Below are positions 46,006 to 55,444 of a stretch of 64,000 bases of DNA, in pieces. The notes below the pieces were generated by a model, which saw only the letters and a list, made by a program, of their open reading frames with translations, was not told the DNA's origin and searched no databases. The DNA is taken from the NCBI GenBank assembly GCA_028278225.1, contig JANQEU010000089.1, positions 19,622 through 83,621 of the forward strand. The letters are read 5' to 3'. A program made the translations under genes and the position numbers. Each line of letters opens with the position of its first letter. The first letter of the stretch is position 1. Origin of the DNA: Cyclobacteriaceae bacterium. Lineage in GTDB: Bacteria > Bacteroidota > Bacteroidia > Cytophagales > Cyclobacteriaceae.

Positions 46006-47946
46006 ATGAGAGCATTATTGATAGATATACTAAAGGGTACGGCCATAATGCTGGCCGTTTGTCTGGCAACGTCGTCCTATGGTCAAAAAGGGCCGAAAGA
46101 GGAGGATTACTACAGGATCACAACTGTGCCAGTTCCTGAGGGTATTCATCTCGAGGGTGGAGGCGTCACAGTGATCCAGGACGGGAGTGTGGCTGTTTGC
46201 ACACGGAGGGGAGACGTTTGGATTGTTGAAAACCCGACAATGGCCGGTGGAACATCTCCGAATTTCAGACTTTTTGCCACCGGATTGCATGAACCACTGG
46301 GCCTGGTATATCTCGATGGGTCACTCTATACTGCACAAAGGGGTGAGCTGACCAAACTTACGGACAAAAACGGTGATCGGATCGCAGATGTCTATGAAAC
46401 GATATATTCCTGGCCGCTCTCGGCTCATTACCATGAATATTCCTTCGGACCGATATTGGCGCCGGACAGTTCATTTTTTGTGACCTGTAATGTCGCTTTT
46501 GGAGCACAGGAATGGTGGCGCGGAGAAAGCAGGGTACCATGGAGAGGATGGACATTGCATATTTTCGAAGATGGCCGAATGGAACCCTGGGCCACCGGAA
46601 TGAGGTCGCCGGCGGGGTACGGAATGATTGAAGGGGAATTATTCTATACGGACAACCAAGGGGATTGGGTTGGCTCCGGGGGACTGTGGCATGTTCCCAA
46701 AGGCGCCTTCACAGGGCATCCGGCAGGACTGAAATGGACAGGCAGGTCCGATTCCCCGGTTAAGCTGTCTGCCGAGCAGTTCTATGAAGTAGCCGACAAA
46801 CGCCAGGTCATGGAAAATGGTGTCTACATCAAGCCGGACAATATTCAGAATGAGGAAGATCCCGATTTCCCGTACGAGATGAAAGAGCAGTTTCCTGAAT
46901 TTCAACTACCTGCTGTGATCCTTCCTCATGGGATATTGGGAATTTCCAATACGGAAGTAAAAATCGACGATACGGGAGGGAAGTTCGGACCATTTGGCGG
47001 TCAGATCTTCATCGGCGATCAGGGTCAGAGCAAAATCATGCGGGTTGAGCTCGAAAAAATCAACGGGCAATACCAGGGAGTGGCATTTGATTTCAGGTCG
47101 GGATTCCAATCCGGTGTTTTAAGGATGGATTGGGACAACCAGGGAAATCTTTTTGTGGGGGAAACCAATAGAGGATGGGGGTCTGCCGGCACCACAAATT
47201 CCGGATTGGAATATGTGACATGGACCGGGGATGTTCCCTTTGAAATGAAAACAGTGAAAGCGATGCCTGATGGTTTTGAAATTGAATTCACACTTCCAGT
47301 TGACAAGTCTTCGGCAGAAGACCTCGATTCATATGTGGCAATCAGTTACATCTACAAGTATCATCCTGTTTACGGCAGTCCGCAGACTAACATGAAGGAG
47401 CTTAAGATCAAAGGAGTGAAGATGAGTGATGACGGCATGAAAGTCAGGATTGTGACGGATGACCTCAGGCAATATTATGTTCATGAAGTTCACGTACAGG
47501 GGCTCAAGGCAAAAGATACAGGTCATGGGGTTTTGCATCCGTCATTTTTTTATACACTGAACAATATTCCTCAAGGTGAAAAGCTGGATGTGGGGAGCTT
47601 GTCCACTTTCAGGTCTTCAGCAATCAAACCGGTTAAAAAGCCTTCGGTTGTTAAATCGACCAGCAAGTCTAAACCAAAAAAAGTGATCCTTACAGATGCC
47701 CAGGTTCAGCCATTACTGCTAAAAAACACCTGTCTAGCATGTCATAAAAAGGATAGCAGGGTGGTGGGTCCTGCATTTGAATCCATAGCTAAGAGGGGAT
47801 ATTCCGATGAAAGGATCGTAGAGCTGATTTACAATCCTCAACCAAAAAACTGGCCGGAATACGCCACACCGATGGCACCCATGCCGCAGGTACCGAGGGA
47901 AGAAGCGTTGAAAATAGCAGGGTGGATCAATTCATTGGATGAGTAG
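46006..47946 (+). CDS. Sugar-dehydrogenase-like beta-propeller with C-terminal cytochrome c
   Basis: The 646-residue exported protein (signal ending SYGQ) has a PQQ/NHL-type six-bladed propeller (about 30-430), with GDVWIVENP, EPLGLVYLDGSLYTAQRGEL and IFIGDQGQSKIMRVELEK. A linker rich in Lys/Ser (about 540-570) precedes a class I cytochrome c domain with CLACH (Cys576, Cys579, His580) and a Met in ATPMAPMPQVP. Related proteins pair with DUF1080 proteins in Bacteroidota and Planctomycetes. It may oxidise a sugar and pass electrons to the respiratory chain, producing the 3-keto substrate for the partner. This role is inferred. Confidence 0.85.
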   Translation: MRALLIDILKGTAIMLAVCLATSSYGQKGPKEEDYYRITTVPVPEGIHLEGGGVTVIQDGSVAVCTRRGDVWIVENPTMAGGTSPNFRLFATGLHEPLGLVYLDGSLYTAQRGELTKLTDKNGDRIADVYETIYSWPLSAHYHEYSFGPILAPDSSFFVTCNVAFGAQEWWRGESRVPWRGWTLHIFEDGRMEPWATGMRSPAGYGMIEGELFYTDNQGDWVGSGGLWHVPKGAFTGHPAGLKWTGRSDSPVKLSAEQFYEVADKRQVMENGVYIKPDNIQNEEDPDFPYEMKEQFPEFQLPAVILPHGILGISNTEVKIDDTGGKFGPFGGQIFIGDQGQSKIMRVELEKINGQYQGVAFDFRSGFQSGVLRMDWDNQGNLFVGETNRGWGSAGTTNSGLEYVTWTGDVPFEMKTVKAMPDGFEIEFTLPVDKSSAEDLDSYVAISYIYKYHPVYGSPQTNMKELKIKGVKMSDDGMKVRIVTDDLRQYYVHEVHVQGLKAKDTGHGVLHPSFFYTLNNIPQGEKLDVGSLSTFRSSAIKPVKKPSVVKSTSKSKPKKVILTDAQVQPLLLKNTCLACHKKDSRVVGPAFESIAKRGYSDERIVELIYNPQPKNWPEYATPMAPMPQVPREEALKIAGWINSLDE

Positions 47947-48001
47947 AAGAATTGAAGCGTTTACATTCTATATTTGCGAACTGATTTTAAAAGATCACTT
48001 T

Positions 48002-48075
48002 GCGCCCGTAGTTCAACTGGATAGAATATCTGACTTCGGATCAGAGGGTTGAGGGTTCGAATCCTTCCGGGCGTA
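48002..48075 (+). tRNA. tRNA-Arg (anticodon TCG)
   Basis: The 74-nt sequence folds into a cloverleaf. The acceptor stem GCGCCCG pairs with CGGGCGT (one G-U), the D arm is GTTC...GAAT, and the anticodon stem is TCTGA/TCAGA with loop CTTCGGA, giving TCG for CGN arginine codons. The T arm is GAGGG TTCGAAT CCTTC, and A is the discriminator base. CCA is not encoded. The terminator follows 4 nt later. Confidence 0.95.
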
Positions 48076-48236
48076 CGTTAAGCCTTCTTGACAAGAAGGC
48101 TTTTTTGTATCCAGACGGATGAGAAAGAAGGGATGGCCGGTTCGAAATCCGCCAAAAGGCGGATTCACGAGGGGCATGAGTGCATGCCTGTGGGTACGAG
48201 TAATCCTTCCGGGCGTACGTTAAGCCTTCTTGACAA
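48060..48236 (+). repeat. 35-bp direct repeat of the tRNA-Arg 3' end and terminator start
   Basis: Bases 48060-48094 (T-arm end, acceptor stem, discriminator base and start of the terminator) recur identically at 48202-48236, a spacing of 142 bp. The second copy lies 127 bp downstream of the tRNA gene. The interval contains a perfect 8-bp hairpin AATCCGCC-AAAA-GGCGGATT and a T-arm-like GGTTCGAAATCC. No gene is seen in 48107-48406. The layout is that of an attL/attR pair or a tRNA-linked duplication. Confidence 0.8.
48080..48106 (+). terminator. Intrinsic terminator of tRNA-Arg
   Basis: AAGCCTTCTT (48080-48089) and AAGAAGGCTT (48093-48102) form a perfect 10-bp stem with a GAC loop, followed by TTTT. 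Confidence 0.85.
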
Positions 48237-48249
48237 AAGAAGGCTTTTT
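48222..48249 (+). terminator. Second, duplicated terminator downstream of tRNA-Arg
   Basis: AAGCCTTCTT (48222-48231) and AAGAAGGCTT (48237-48246) form the same 10-bp stem as the first terminator, with loop GACAA, then TTT. It belongs to the 142-bp duplication. Confidence 0.75.
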
Positions 48250-48406
48250 CTAATTTGAAGTGGAAAAAACAAGACATGGTAAAAAATCCATGGGCCTTGA
48301 GAACTAATGAAGAAAAATCAGCAGTGTCCCCGATTATATAAATAGAAAAGGTCGCCAAGAGGACGACCATTTTCTATCAAGGTATGAAGAGGGTTACTAG
48401 AATGCT

Positions 48407-48547
48407 TTAGTTGTTCTTTTTTACATATCCGCCGCGTGAATTGTTGAATATACGATTTGCTACGGTAAAAACCAAGACAGCAACGATACCAATTATCAAT
48501 ATAGTCACAGAATTTCCGTCGAAAATACCCGAAAGCATCGTTTTCAT
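48407..48547 (-). CDS. 46-residue single-TM small protein
   Basis: ATG 48547 opens a 46-codon frame ended by TAA at 48407. The protein has a short N-terminal part (MKTMLSGIFDGNS), one strong membrane helix (about 14-30) and a basic tail ending VKKNN. AGGAAT immediately upstream fits a ribosome-binding site. It lies on the minus strand, downstream of the TPR gene (stop 48690). No family recognised. The helix-plus-basic-tail design supports a real small membrane protein. Confidence 0.6.
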   Translation of the reverse strand: MKTMLSGIFDGNSVTILIIGIVAVLVFTVANRIFNNSRGGYVKKNN

Positions 48548-48689
48548 ATTCCTATAGCGTTGATTTACAGATAAAGTTCTTTAAAAACTTTTCTATCTGC
48601 AATACCATCATTTGGGTATTTTGATAGGAAAAAACAGTGATTTTCCCCGAGAAAAGCGGGTTTTGAAGGATGGTGAGCCTGATTACAGG

Positions 48690-49754
48690 TCAATTGGCTT
48701 TCTTCTGTCTGATCCTTTGATAGTTGGTAATATCCCTGGTATCAAGATAGTATTGCTCAAGTACATCCAGGATATCCGGGTTATCAGGTGCCATTTTCTC
48801 TGCATTTTCGAGATATTCTTTGCTTTTGACCTTCAAACCTTCATAATTGTAAAGTTTCCACTGTTTATAGTAATAATTCCCGGTTACAAAATAGGCCTCA
48901 AAAGAGGGTGAATTCAAGGCAATAGCATTAAGATACGCCTGAACTGCCTCGTCTTCCAATCCCATTTCCTCACTGATCCGGCCGAGTAGGAGATAGCCGT
49001 TTCCGTTTTTAGGGTGAAGGTTCAAATATCTGTTTAGCTCAGTTCTGGCTTTAAACAAAAGATTGTTGGTGATGAGGAAATTTACCTCCGCAAGTGAAAT
49101 TTCCTCATCATCAGGAAATCTCGCGGATGCGATCTCAAAGACATCCAGGAAATTGTCCAGGTCATTTTGGACACTGTAGATACTGAGTTTGTATTTGTAG
49201 CATTCAAGCTCCTCAAAACCATTTTCAATTGCCATGTCGTAATAAACCATGGCTGAATCATACCTCCTCGCACCATGCAGTTCCTGGGCCAAACTAAAAG
49301 CTTCAAAACCCACATTTTTCCCCTGAAACCGGAGAAGTCTGATGAGAGCTTTGAGGAATTGAATTTGATTCTCCCCCTGGTACAGATTATCATCCAAAGC
49401 TCTGTAAAATGCTTCTTCCACATTTGAAAAACTCCGTTTTATATGAGGCAAAAATTCTTGTTCCTTATCCAGGACGGATAGCTTTTCCCTGGCATTCACT
49501 GTGGTAAGAAAGACAGACAGGTCCGGCGCCGGATCGCTGTCCAGCAGTTTTTCATAAATTAAGAAAACGTAATTCCAGGTTTGCGAAAGATCCTGAGTTT
49601 TTGGGTGCTTGCTGGCTTTGTCAATGTGTATTTTGGCCTCTGTAAAATCCGAATCATTAAAATTCTGGATGGCTTTTCGTAAGGTTCCCGGCTGGGCAAT
49701 TCCTGTTACCAAAGAAAGATAAAGGATAACAAGTAAGAGAACTTTTATATTCAT
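48690..49754 (-). CDS. Exported TPR protein
   Basis: The 354-residue protein starts at ATG 49754, one codon after the TTG that also fits the frame. A signal peptide (to about IAQ21) is followed by degenerate tetratricopeptide repeats throughout, clearest at about 225-345 (NLHPKNGNGYLLLGRISEEMGLEDEA and SPSFEAYFVTGNYYYKQW). TPR proteins act as protein-interaction scaffolds; no enzymatic motif is visible. It is divergent from the TPR-histidine kinase 212 bp away, which may be related in function. Confidence 0.85.
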   Translation of the reverse strand: MNIKVLLLVILYLSLVTGIAQPGTLRKAIQNFNDSDFTEAKIHIDKASKHPKTQDLSQTWNYVFLIYEKLLDSDPAPDLSVFLTTVNAREKLSVLDKEQEFLPHIKRSFSNVEEAFYRALDDNLYQGENQIQFLKALIRLLRFQGKNVGFEAFSLAQELHGARRYDSAMVYYDMAIENGFEELECYKYKLSIYSVQNDLDNFLDVFEIASARFPDDEEISLAEVNFLITNNLLFKARTELNRYLNLHPKNGNGYLLLGRISEEMGLEDEAVQAYLNAIALNSPSFEAYFVTGNYYYKQWKLYNYEGLKVKSKEYLENAEKMAPDNPDILDVLEQYYLDTRDITNYQRIRQKKAN

Positions 49755-49966
49755 CAATCTGACAAAAAATATCTCAAATTCCGTCGGGTAAAGTAAAACA
49801 AAGTTTGTTTATGCCGTTTGATCATTATGCTGTAAGTTGTCAGAAATTGGTTTATTAGTTTTATAATCCTACTTTTGGAAGAAGGATGAATCTAATATTC
49901 AACATTAAAGTAATACTTTAAAAGCATATACCTAAGTAGATTCATGACAGGACCAACGCAAAATAG

Positions 49967-52528
49967 ATGAGCATTGCAAGGCAATTCCTTTTAAGCCTCT
50001 TCATATTGGTAATTCCGCTTCTGGGGATCACCCAGGATACTTCACTGAAGGATCTTTTTGAAAGTGCCAAAAGATCATTTGAGTCAAACAGAATTGAAGA
50101 AGCTCTCAGCACCAGCGTCCAGGGGTTGCGACAAGCAGAAATTGAAGGGAATTTGTCATACGGTACCTTGTTCAAGTATCTGATTGGCAATATTCATATG
50201 GTCAATGGGGATTTTGATCAGTCTATAGATTTTTTCGTCCAATTGGCGATGGAGGCTGAAGGTCGCAATGACAATACGGGCATGGCTAATGCCTTTTTTT
50301 CATTGGGGAATAATTATACAACCATGGGCGCCACAAACAATGCTGTCAATAGCCTGACAAAATCATACACTTATTATGAAAAAGCCCAGGATAAAGTCGG
50401 GCAGGCAAACGTTGCCCGACTCATTGGTGATGTCAACTTTGAAGCGGGGCACTACAGACAGTCAGCGGAGGCATATGATTTATTGGTTGGCCTTACAGAT
50501 CTGCGGGGGAGAAATTCCACTTTGCTGACGTTGGGTTATAAAGGTTTGTTGAATTCGCATGACAAATTGAACAATTTAAAGGATGGAATAGAAGTAGCCC
50601 TGAGGTTTGAGGAACTATGGAACGGAAATCCCAATGAGCAATCCTTTGCATGGGATTTACTGTGTCGATTTTATCGTAGAAGTAATAACCTTGACGAATC
50701 CATCGAGTACGGTAGAAGGACGTTAATGGTGGATGATCAAAACACCAGATTCCTTCAAAATCTGGGAGAATCATTTTTGGATGGCGGGAATTATGGAGAG
50801 GCAAGCGATTTGTTTGAAAAATCACTGGCAATTGCTCAAAATGAGGATGATGCATTACAAGCATCCCGGGCGTACTATTTATTATCAAAAACTTCTTTCA
50901 GGCAAGGATCGGCTGAAGCTGCACTGACGCAATTGGGTTTGGCCGAACAACTTTCGCAATCCGGAGAGTATTCTGAGGTGCTTGTTTTGATATATCAATT
51001 GTACGCGGAAATATATCGGAGTGGCAGTAACAGGGATCAGGTTGCTAATTACGAAAGGCAGTTGGCGGATGTCAACAGTAAGATCGCATCCGACCGAAAA
51101 ACGGAATTGGATAAGATCGCGCGAATTGATAATCGAGCTTCGGATATTGAACAACGGGCAAGACTGGAGTACGCTGAGATAATCAAACAACGACTGCTAA
51201 CAACAACGGAGGCGCAGAAAGAGGCCCTGGAACAGCAGAACAGACAACTACAAGACCAGCAACGTGAGGTGGAAGAATTAGAAGGAGAGACGCTGAATCA
51301 AAGCTTGCTGATCATGCAGCAGCAGCTGGAAGCGAAACAAAAGGAATCTGAAATTCTGAGTTTGCAGCAGGAGACTAAGGATCTTGAGCTAACGGCCATG
51401 GAAAGACAGCGACAGCTTGAAAAAGCGGAGCAGGAGCGTATTTTCCTGGAGCAGCAATCCATAATCCAGTCACAACGGATAGAGGCAGCGGAAGAGAGAC
51501 GAAAACTTTATATAACTATCATAGTTATTAGCGCGATCAGCCTGATACTTGTGATCTTCTTTCTGATCAGATTAGTAAAGAGTAATAAACTGATAAGAAA
51601 ACAAAATCTGGACCTGGAAAAGTCCGAAAAAGATCTGAAAGCTGCATTTAAGCTGGAACAAAGTATTCGGAAAAAACTACAGCAAACACAGGCGCAGTTG
51701 GTTCATGCTGAGAAAATGTCCGGTTTGGGTCAGCTGACGGCAGGTATTGCGCATGAAATCAATAATCCGATTAACTTCATAAAGGGAGGTATGCAGACCC
51801 TCAATGTAGAATTAAATGACATCTATGCCATTGTCGAAGGATATACGAGGCTTGTGAATCTTGACAAGGAAAATGCGAAAGATGAGCTTGAAAAGCATTA
51901 TCAGACCTCTTCTGAGAATCTTAAAGAAATAAAAGAAGTCATCGGGCTACTGATGAAAGATGTAGAATTTGGGGCCGATAGAGTGGCCGAGATTGTTGAG
52001 GGATTAAAAACGTTTTCACGTCACGACCAGGCGGATTTCAAATCCTCCAACCTCCACGAGAACCTGGATTCGGCATTGTTAATCCTGAAAAACAAGTGCA
52101 GGGACAGAGCGGAGATCATAAAGGAATATGACCCGAAAGTGGTGGAAATTGATTGTTACCCGGGTCAGTTGAATCAGGTTTTTGTGAATGTCATTGGGAA
52201 TGCTGTCGACGCTTTGGACAATGAGGGCCAGATCACGGTGAAAACAAAAGAAGATGGTGATGAGGTAGAGATAGTGATCAAAGATACTGGCAGAGGGATT
52301 CCGCAGGATCAATTGAGCAGGATTTTTGAGCCATTTTATACTACAAAAGATGTCGGTGAAGGCACAGGCCTTGGACTTTCAATCAGCTATTCCATTATTA
52401 AAAGACATAATGGGAAAATCAATGTAAAGAGTAAGGTCGGTAGCGGAACCGAATTTATAATTCGCATACCAAAACAACTTCAACAGGAAACTCCACAATC
52501 GTCTAAAAATGAATTTGCCGAAGCATAA
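49967..52528 (+). CDS. TPR-containing sensor histidine kinase
   Basis: The 853-residue protein has a signal peptide (about 1-22) and periplasmic TPR repeats (about 40-370). A long Gln/Glu-rich coiled coil (about 390-510, QQQLEAKQKESEILSLQQE) precedes one membrane helix (about 513-535), a HisKA-type domain with GIAHEINNPINFIKGG (His596) and a HATPase domain with GTGLGLSISYSIIKRH. There is no fused receiver. The receiver gene starts 21 bp downstream. The signal sensed is unknown; TPR sensor kinases of this design are common in Bacteroidota. Confidence 0.93.
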   Translation: MSIARQFLLSLFILVIPLLGITQDTSLKDLFESAKRSFESNRIEEALSTSVQGLRQAEIEGNLSYGTLFKYLIGNIHMVNGDFDQSIDFFVQLAMEAEGRNDNTGMANAFFSLGNNYTTMGATNNAVNSLTKSYTYYEKAQDKVGQANVARLIGDVNFEAGHYRQSAEAYDLLVGLTDLRGRNSTLLTLGYKGLLNSHDKLNNLKDGIEVALRFEELWNGNPNEQSFAWDLLCRFYRRSNNLDESIEYGRRTLMVDDQNTRFLQNLGESFLDGGNYGEASDLFEKSLAIAQNEDDALQASRAYYLLSKTSFRQGSAEAALTQLGLAEQLSQSGEYSEVLVLIYQLYAEIYRSGSNRDQVANYERQLADVNSKIASDRKTELDKIARIDNRASDIEQRARLEYAEIIKQRLLTTTEAQKEALEQQNRQLQDQQREVEELEGETLNQSLLIMQQQLEAKQKESEILSLQQETKDLELTAMERQRQLEKAEQERIFLEQQSIIQSQRIEAAEERRKLYITIIVISAISLILVIFFLIRLVKSNKLIRKQNLDLEKSEKDLKAAFKLEQSIRKKLQQTQAQLVHAEKMSGLGQLTAGIAHEINNPINFIKGGMQTLNVELNDIYAIVEGYTRLVNLDKENAKDELEKHYQTSSENLKEIKEVIGLLMKDVEFGADRVAEIVEGLKTFSRHDQADFKSSNLHENLDSALLILKNKCRDRAEIIKEYDPKVVEIDCYPGQLNQVFVNVIGNAVDALDNEGQITVKTKEDGDEVEIVIKDTGRGIPQDQLSRIFEPFYTTKDVGEGTGLGLSISYSIIKRHNGKINVKSKVGSGTEFIIRIPKQLQQETPQSSKNEFAEA

Positions 52529-52549
52529 TCTTAAGCTCTGTAGTAGCAT

Positions 52550-52939
52550 ATGAAATATAATATATTATATGTTGATGATGAGGAAGCCAACCTGAGAATA
52601 TTTAAATACACCTTTAATCGGGATTATAATGTTTTCATAGCAACGAGTGGGGAAGAAGCCCTGGAAATCATAGAAACCAATGACATTCATCTGATTGTCA
52701 CTGATCAGAGAATGCCCCGGATGACCGGAGTGGACCTTCTCAAGCTGATCGTTCCCAAACATCCTAATATCATTAGAATGATACTAACAGGATTTAGCGA
52801 CATTGAAGCGCTTATCGAGGCCGTAAATGAAGTGAGGATCCATAAGTACCTCCGAAAACCCTGGAACAGGGACGAATTGAAAGAAACCTTTGATCACGAA
52901 TTGCAACAATCATTCGGGACGGAACCCGAAGCAGCCTAA
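52550..52939 (+). CDS. Single-domain response regulator
   Basis: The 129-residue CheY-like receiver has acidic residues Asp9-Asp10, phospho-acceptor Asp52 in TDQRMPRMTG, Thr80 in ILTGFSD and Lys103 in YLRKPW. There is no output domain, so it must act by protein contact or phosphotransfer. It follows the TPR-histidine kinase by 21 bp and is its probable partner. The C-terminal helix (about 105-129) is longer than in CheY. Confidence 0.93.
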   Translation: MKYNILYVDDEEANLRIFKYTFNRDYNVFIATSGEEALEIIETNDIHLIVTDQRMPRMTGVDLLKLIVPKHPNIIRMILTGFSDIEALIEAVNEVRIHKYLRKPWNRDELKETFDHELQQSFGTEPEAA

Positions 52940-52990
52940 CACAATTCCCTTCCGGAATTTACAGATGAGTTGCACCGTGCGATGGTTGAA

Positions 52991-53431
52991 CTATAGGGGT
53001 TTCAGAACATAGGTGCGCTCACCATCGGGAAACCGACTGGAAATACGCTGAATATTGTGATCCAGCTCGACAATATTCCAGAGTCTGGTGGAGTCTCCCA
53101 GTGATACTAAAATCTGATTTCTCCCCAAACCAAAGCGCCAATCGCCCAGGTAACTGGGAGGATCTTTGGGATTACATTTCTTATAGCCTTCGTTAACCTC
53201 GTACCGGCCATTGGGAAAATAAGTAATGGGGTTGTCAGATACGCATTCAAATGGATTGATACTGCCTAATTCCACTTCTATGAGAATTATTCTCCATGTT
53301 TTGCCGGATTCAGACTGACCGGTCAGGAGATCTGCAGGTGTCACCGGTTCGGGAGACTGTTCCTGGCAAGACATCAGAAAAAACAGGAAGATCAGGAGGA
53401 TGAATAAAATGACAGTCTTTAAATACTTCAT
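52991..53431 (-). CDS. Lipocalin-like lipoprotein
   Basis: ATG 53431 gives 146 residues with an SPII signal (LMSC). The mature part reads as a small beta barrel with GKTWRIILIEVELG, NPITYFPNGRYEV, YLGDWRFG and RTYVLKPL, the pattern of Bacteroidota lipocalin-like lipoproteins that start with a tryptophan strand. Ligand unknown. It is downstream of and convergent with the receiver gene. Confidence 0.75.
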   Translation of the reverse strand: MKYLKTVILFILLIFLFFLMSCQEQSPEPVTPADLLTGQSESGKTWRIILIEVELGSINPFECVSDNPITYFPNGRYEVNEGYKKCNPKDPPSYLGDWRFGLGRNQILVSLGDSTRLWNIVELDHNIQRISSRFPDGERTYVLKPL

Positions 53432-53499
53432 TTTCACCTATGTTTAGTACAAAGGCAAATAATGACAAATACACCCCTAAAATTAATTCGGGAAATAGA

Positions 53500-54711
53500 C
53501 TAAGCCAGAACCTCCTTCACTTTCTCGGCAGCATCTTTCAATAATATGGCCGAGGTGACCTTCAGGCCGGACTCTTCAATAATTCTGGCGCCTTCCTCGG
53601 CATTGGTACCCTGCAGTCTGACGATGATAGGTACATCGATGGTACCGATCTTTTTATACGCCTCCACCACACCGCTTGCCACACGGTCACATCTTACGAT
53701 CCCTCCAAAAATATTTATAAGAATTGCCTTAACATTCGGATCTTTCAGTATTATTCTGAATCCGGCTTCAACGGTTTCGGGATTGGCTGTACCACCTACA
53801 TCAAGGAAATTTGCAGGTTCACCTCCGGATAATTTGATCATATCCATAGTGGCCATGGCCAGACCTGCTCCATTTACCATGCAGCCAACATTGCCTTCCA
53901 GTTTCACATAGTTCAATCCCACCTGTGAAGCCTCAACTTCGGCAGGATCCTCTTCTGAAAGATCCCTCAATTCAGCAAGATCCTTGTGACGGAAAATAGC
54001 GTTGTCATCGAGATTGACTTTAGAATCTACCGCCAGTATTCTGTCATCAGATGTTTTCAGAACGGGGTTGATCTCAAATAAGGAAGCATCCGATCCTTCA
54101 AATGCCTTGTAAAGGGAGAAAATAAATTTCACCATTTCCTTGAATGACTGTCCCGATAGTCCCAGCTCAAATGCAACCTTACGCGCCTGAAATCCCTGGA
54201 GGCCCACTTTAGGGTCAATCCATTCCTTGATTATTTTTTCGGGAGTGTTTTCAGCAACCGTTTCAATGTCCATCCCCCCCTCGGTTGACGCCATTATCAC
54301 ATTCTGTCCTGTAGCACGGTCTAGCAGAATAGACAAGTAAAATTCCTTTGGTTCCGAATTGCCCGGGTAATAGACATCTTGTGCAAGTAGCAGCTTATTC
54401 ACCTTCTTTCCATCCGGACCTGTTTGATGTGTTACCAGGGTGCCCCCCAGTATATCTTTTGATTTTGGCAAAACCTCGTCCAGGCTTTTTGCCAGAACCA
54501 CGCCATTTGATCCGGTCTCCCGGATTTTGCCTTTCCCACGACCACCGGCATGGATCTGCGCTTTAAGTACGTACCACTCGGTTCCGGTAGTCGCATTCAG
54601 CTCTTTTGCGGCTTCAAGAGCTTTTTCGGGGGTGTCGGCTACTATACCTTCCTGGATGGTAACACCATAGCTTTTCAGTATTTCCTTGGCCTGGTATTCG
54701 TGGATATTCAT
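53500..54711 (-). CDS. sucC: Succinyl-CoA ligase [ADP-forming] beta subunit
   Basis: ATG 54711 begins the conserved MNIHEYQAKEILKSYGV start and yields 403 residues; the open frame continues upstream without homology. The ATP-grasp domain shows AQIHAGGRGKG and NPVLKTSDDRILAVD. The CoA-ligase domain shows INIFGGIVRCDRVA and VRLQGTNAEEG. The enzyme joins SucD in the TCA cycle, forming ATP from succinyl-CoA. sucD is not adjacent. It is divergent from lolD; the 82-bp gap is the promoter region for both. Confidence 0.96.
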   Translation of the reverse strand: MNIHEYQAKEILKSYGVTIQEGIVADTPEKALEAAKELNATTGTEWYVLKAQIHAGGRGKGKIRETGSNGVVLAKSLDEVLPKSKDILGGTLVTHQTGPDGKKVNKLLLAQDVYYPGNSEPKEFYLSILLDRATGQNVIMASTEGGMDIETVAENTPEKIIKEWIDPKVGLQGFQARKVAFELGLSGQSFKEMVKFIFSLYKAFEGSDASLFEINPVLKTSDDRILAVDSKVNLDDNAIFRHKDLAELRDLSEEDPAEVEASQVGLNYVKLEGNVGCMVNGAGLAMATMDMIKLSGGEPANFLDVGGTANPETVEAGFRIILKDPNVKAILINIFGGIVRCDRVASGVVEAYKKIGTIDVPIIVRLQGTNAEEGARIIEESGLKVTSAILLKDAAEKVKEVLA

Positions 54712-54793
54712 GTTGATTATTTTTTGCGAATCTAATTTATCCCTTGGGCTTAAGCAAACAGGATAATTCAATTCAGGACCTATATTTGCCCCC

Positions 54794-55444
54794 ATGCTCC
54801 AAGCCAAAAACATTTTCAAATCCTACAAGGATCTGGCTGTATTGAAGGGGATTGACCTCCGGATATCCGAGGGCGAAATTGTTTCAATTGTCGGCGCGTC
54901 AGGGGCGGGGAAAAGCACTCTGCTTCACATTTTAGGCACATTGGATCGACCGGATAAGGGGAGTGTATCCCTGAAAGACCAAAATGTTTTTGGGCTGTCC
55001 TCAAAACAACTGGCAAGATTCAGAAACCGAAATATTGGTTTCATCTTCCAGTTTCATAACCTCCTCCCTGAATTTGACGCATTGGAAAACACCTGCATGC
55101 CCGGGTTCATTTCACACAAAAATACACTGCAGGTCAAAGAGAAAGGCAGAGAGCTTTTATCTCTCCTGGGCTTACAAGATCGCATGGATCACAAACCTTC
55201 CGAGCTGTCCGGCGGTGAGCAGCAACGGATAGCTGTAGCACGGGCATTGATAAACGATCCCTCGATCGTTTTTGCTGATGAACCCAGTGGTAACCTGGAC
55301 TCAGGTAATGCGATGGAACTTCACGAACTCTTTTTCAAACTTCGGGATCAATTAAATCAGACATTCGTGATCGTTACTCATAACCAGCAACTGGCCGGAA
55401 TGGCTGACCGGAAACTGGAGATAAAAGATGGGATCCTAGTGTGA
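54794..55444 (+). CDS. lolD: LolD-family ABC transporter ATPase
   Basis: The 216-residue ATPase has Walker A (GASGAGKST), Q-loop ([12 protein letters not shown]), signature LSGGEQQR, Walker B (IVFADEP) and H-loop (VIVTHN). The MacB/LolD subfamily is indicated by LPEFDALEN and length near 220. It would energise lipoprotein release from the inner membrane, or another MacB-like export system. A TATATTTG element at 54781-54788 may be a -7 box, five bases before the ATG. The last nine bases overlap the convergent TonB receptor gene. Confidence 0.88.
   Translation: MLQAKNIFKSYKDLAVLKGIDLRISEGEIVSIVGASGAGKSTLLHILGTLDRPDKGSVSLKDQNVFGLSSKQLARFRNRNIGFIFQFHNLLPEFDALENTCMPGFISHKNTLQVKEKGRELLSLLGLQDRMDHKPSELSGGEQQRIAVARALINDPSIVFADEPSGNLDSGNAMELHELFFKLRDQLNQTFVIVTHNQQLAGMADRKLEIKDGILV

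Noticed and set aside
48041..48370. 109-residue minus-strand frame ending RPEGFEPSTL
   Set aside because: It is the translated complement of the tRNA-Arg and its repeat, a well-known annotation artefact.
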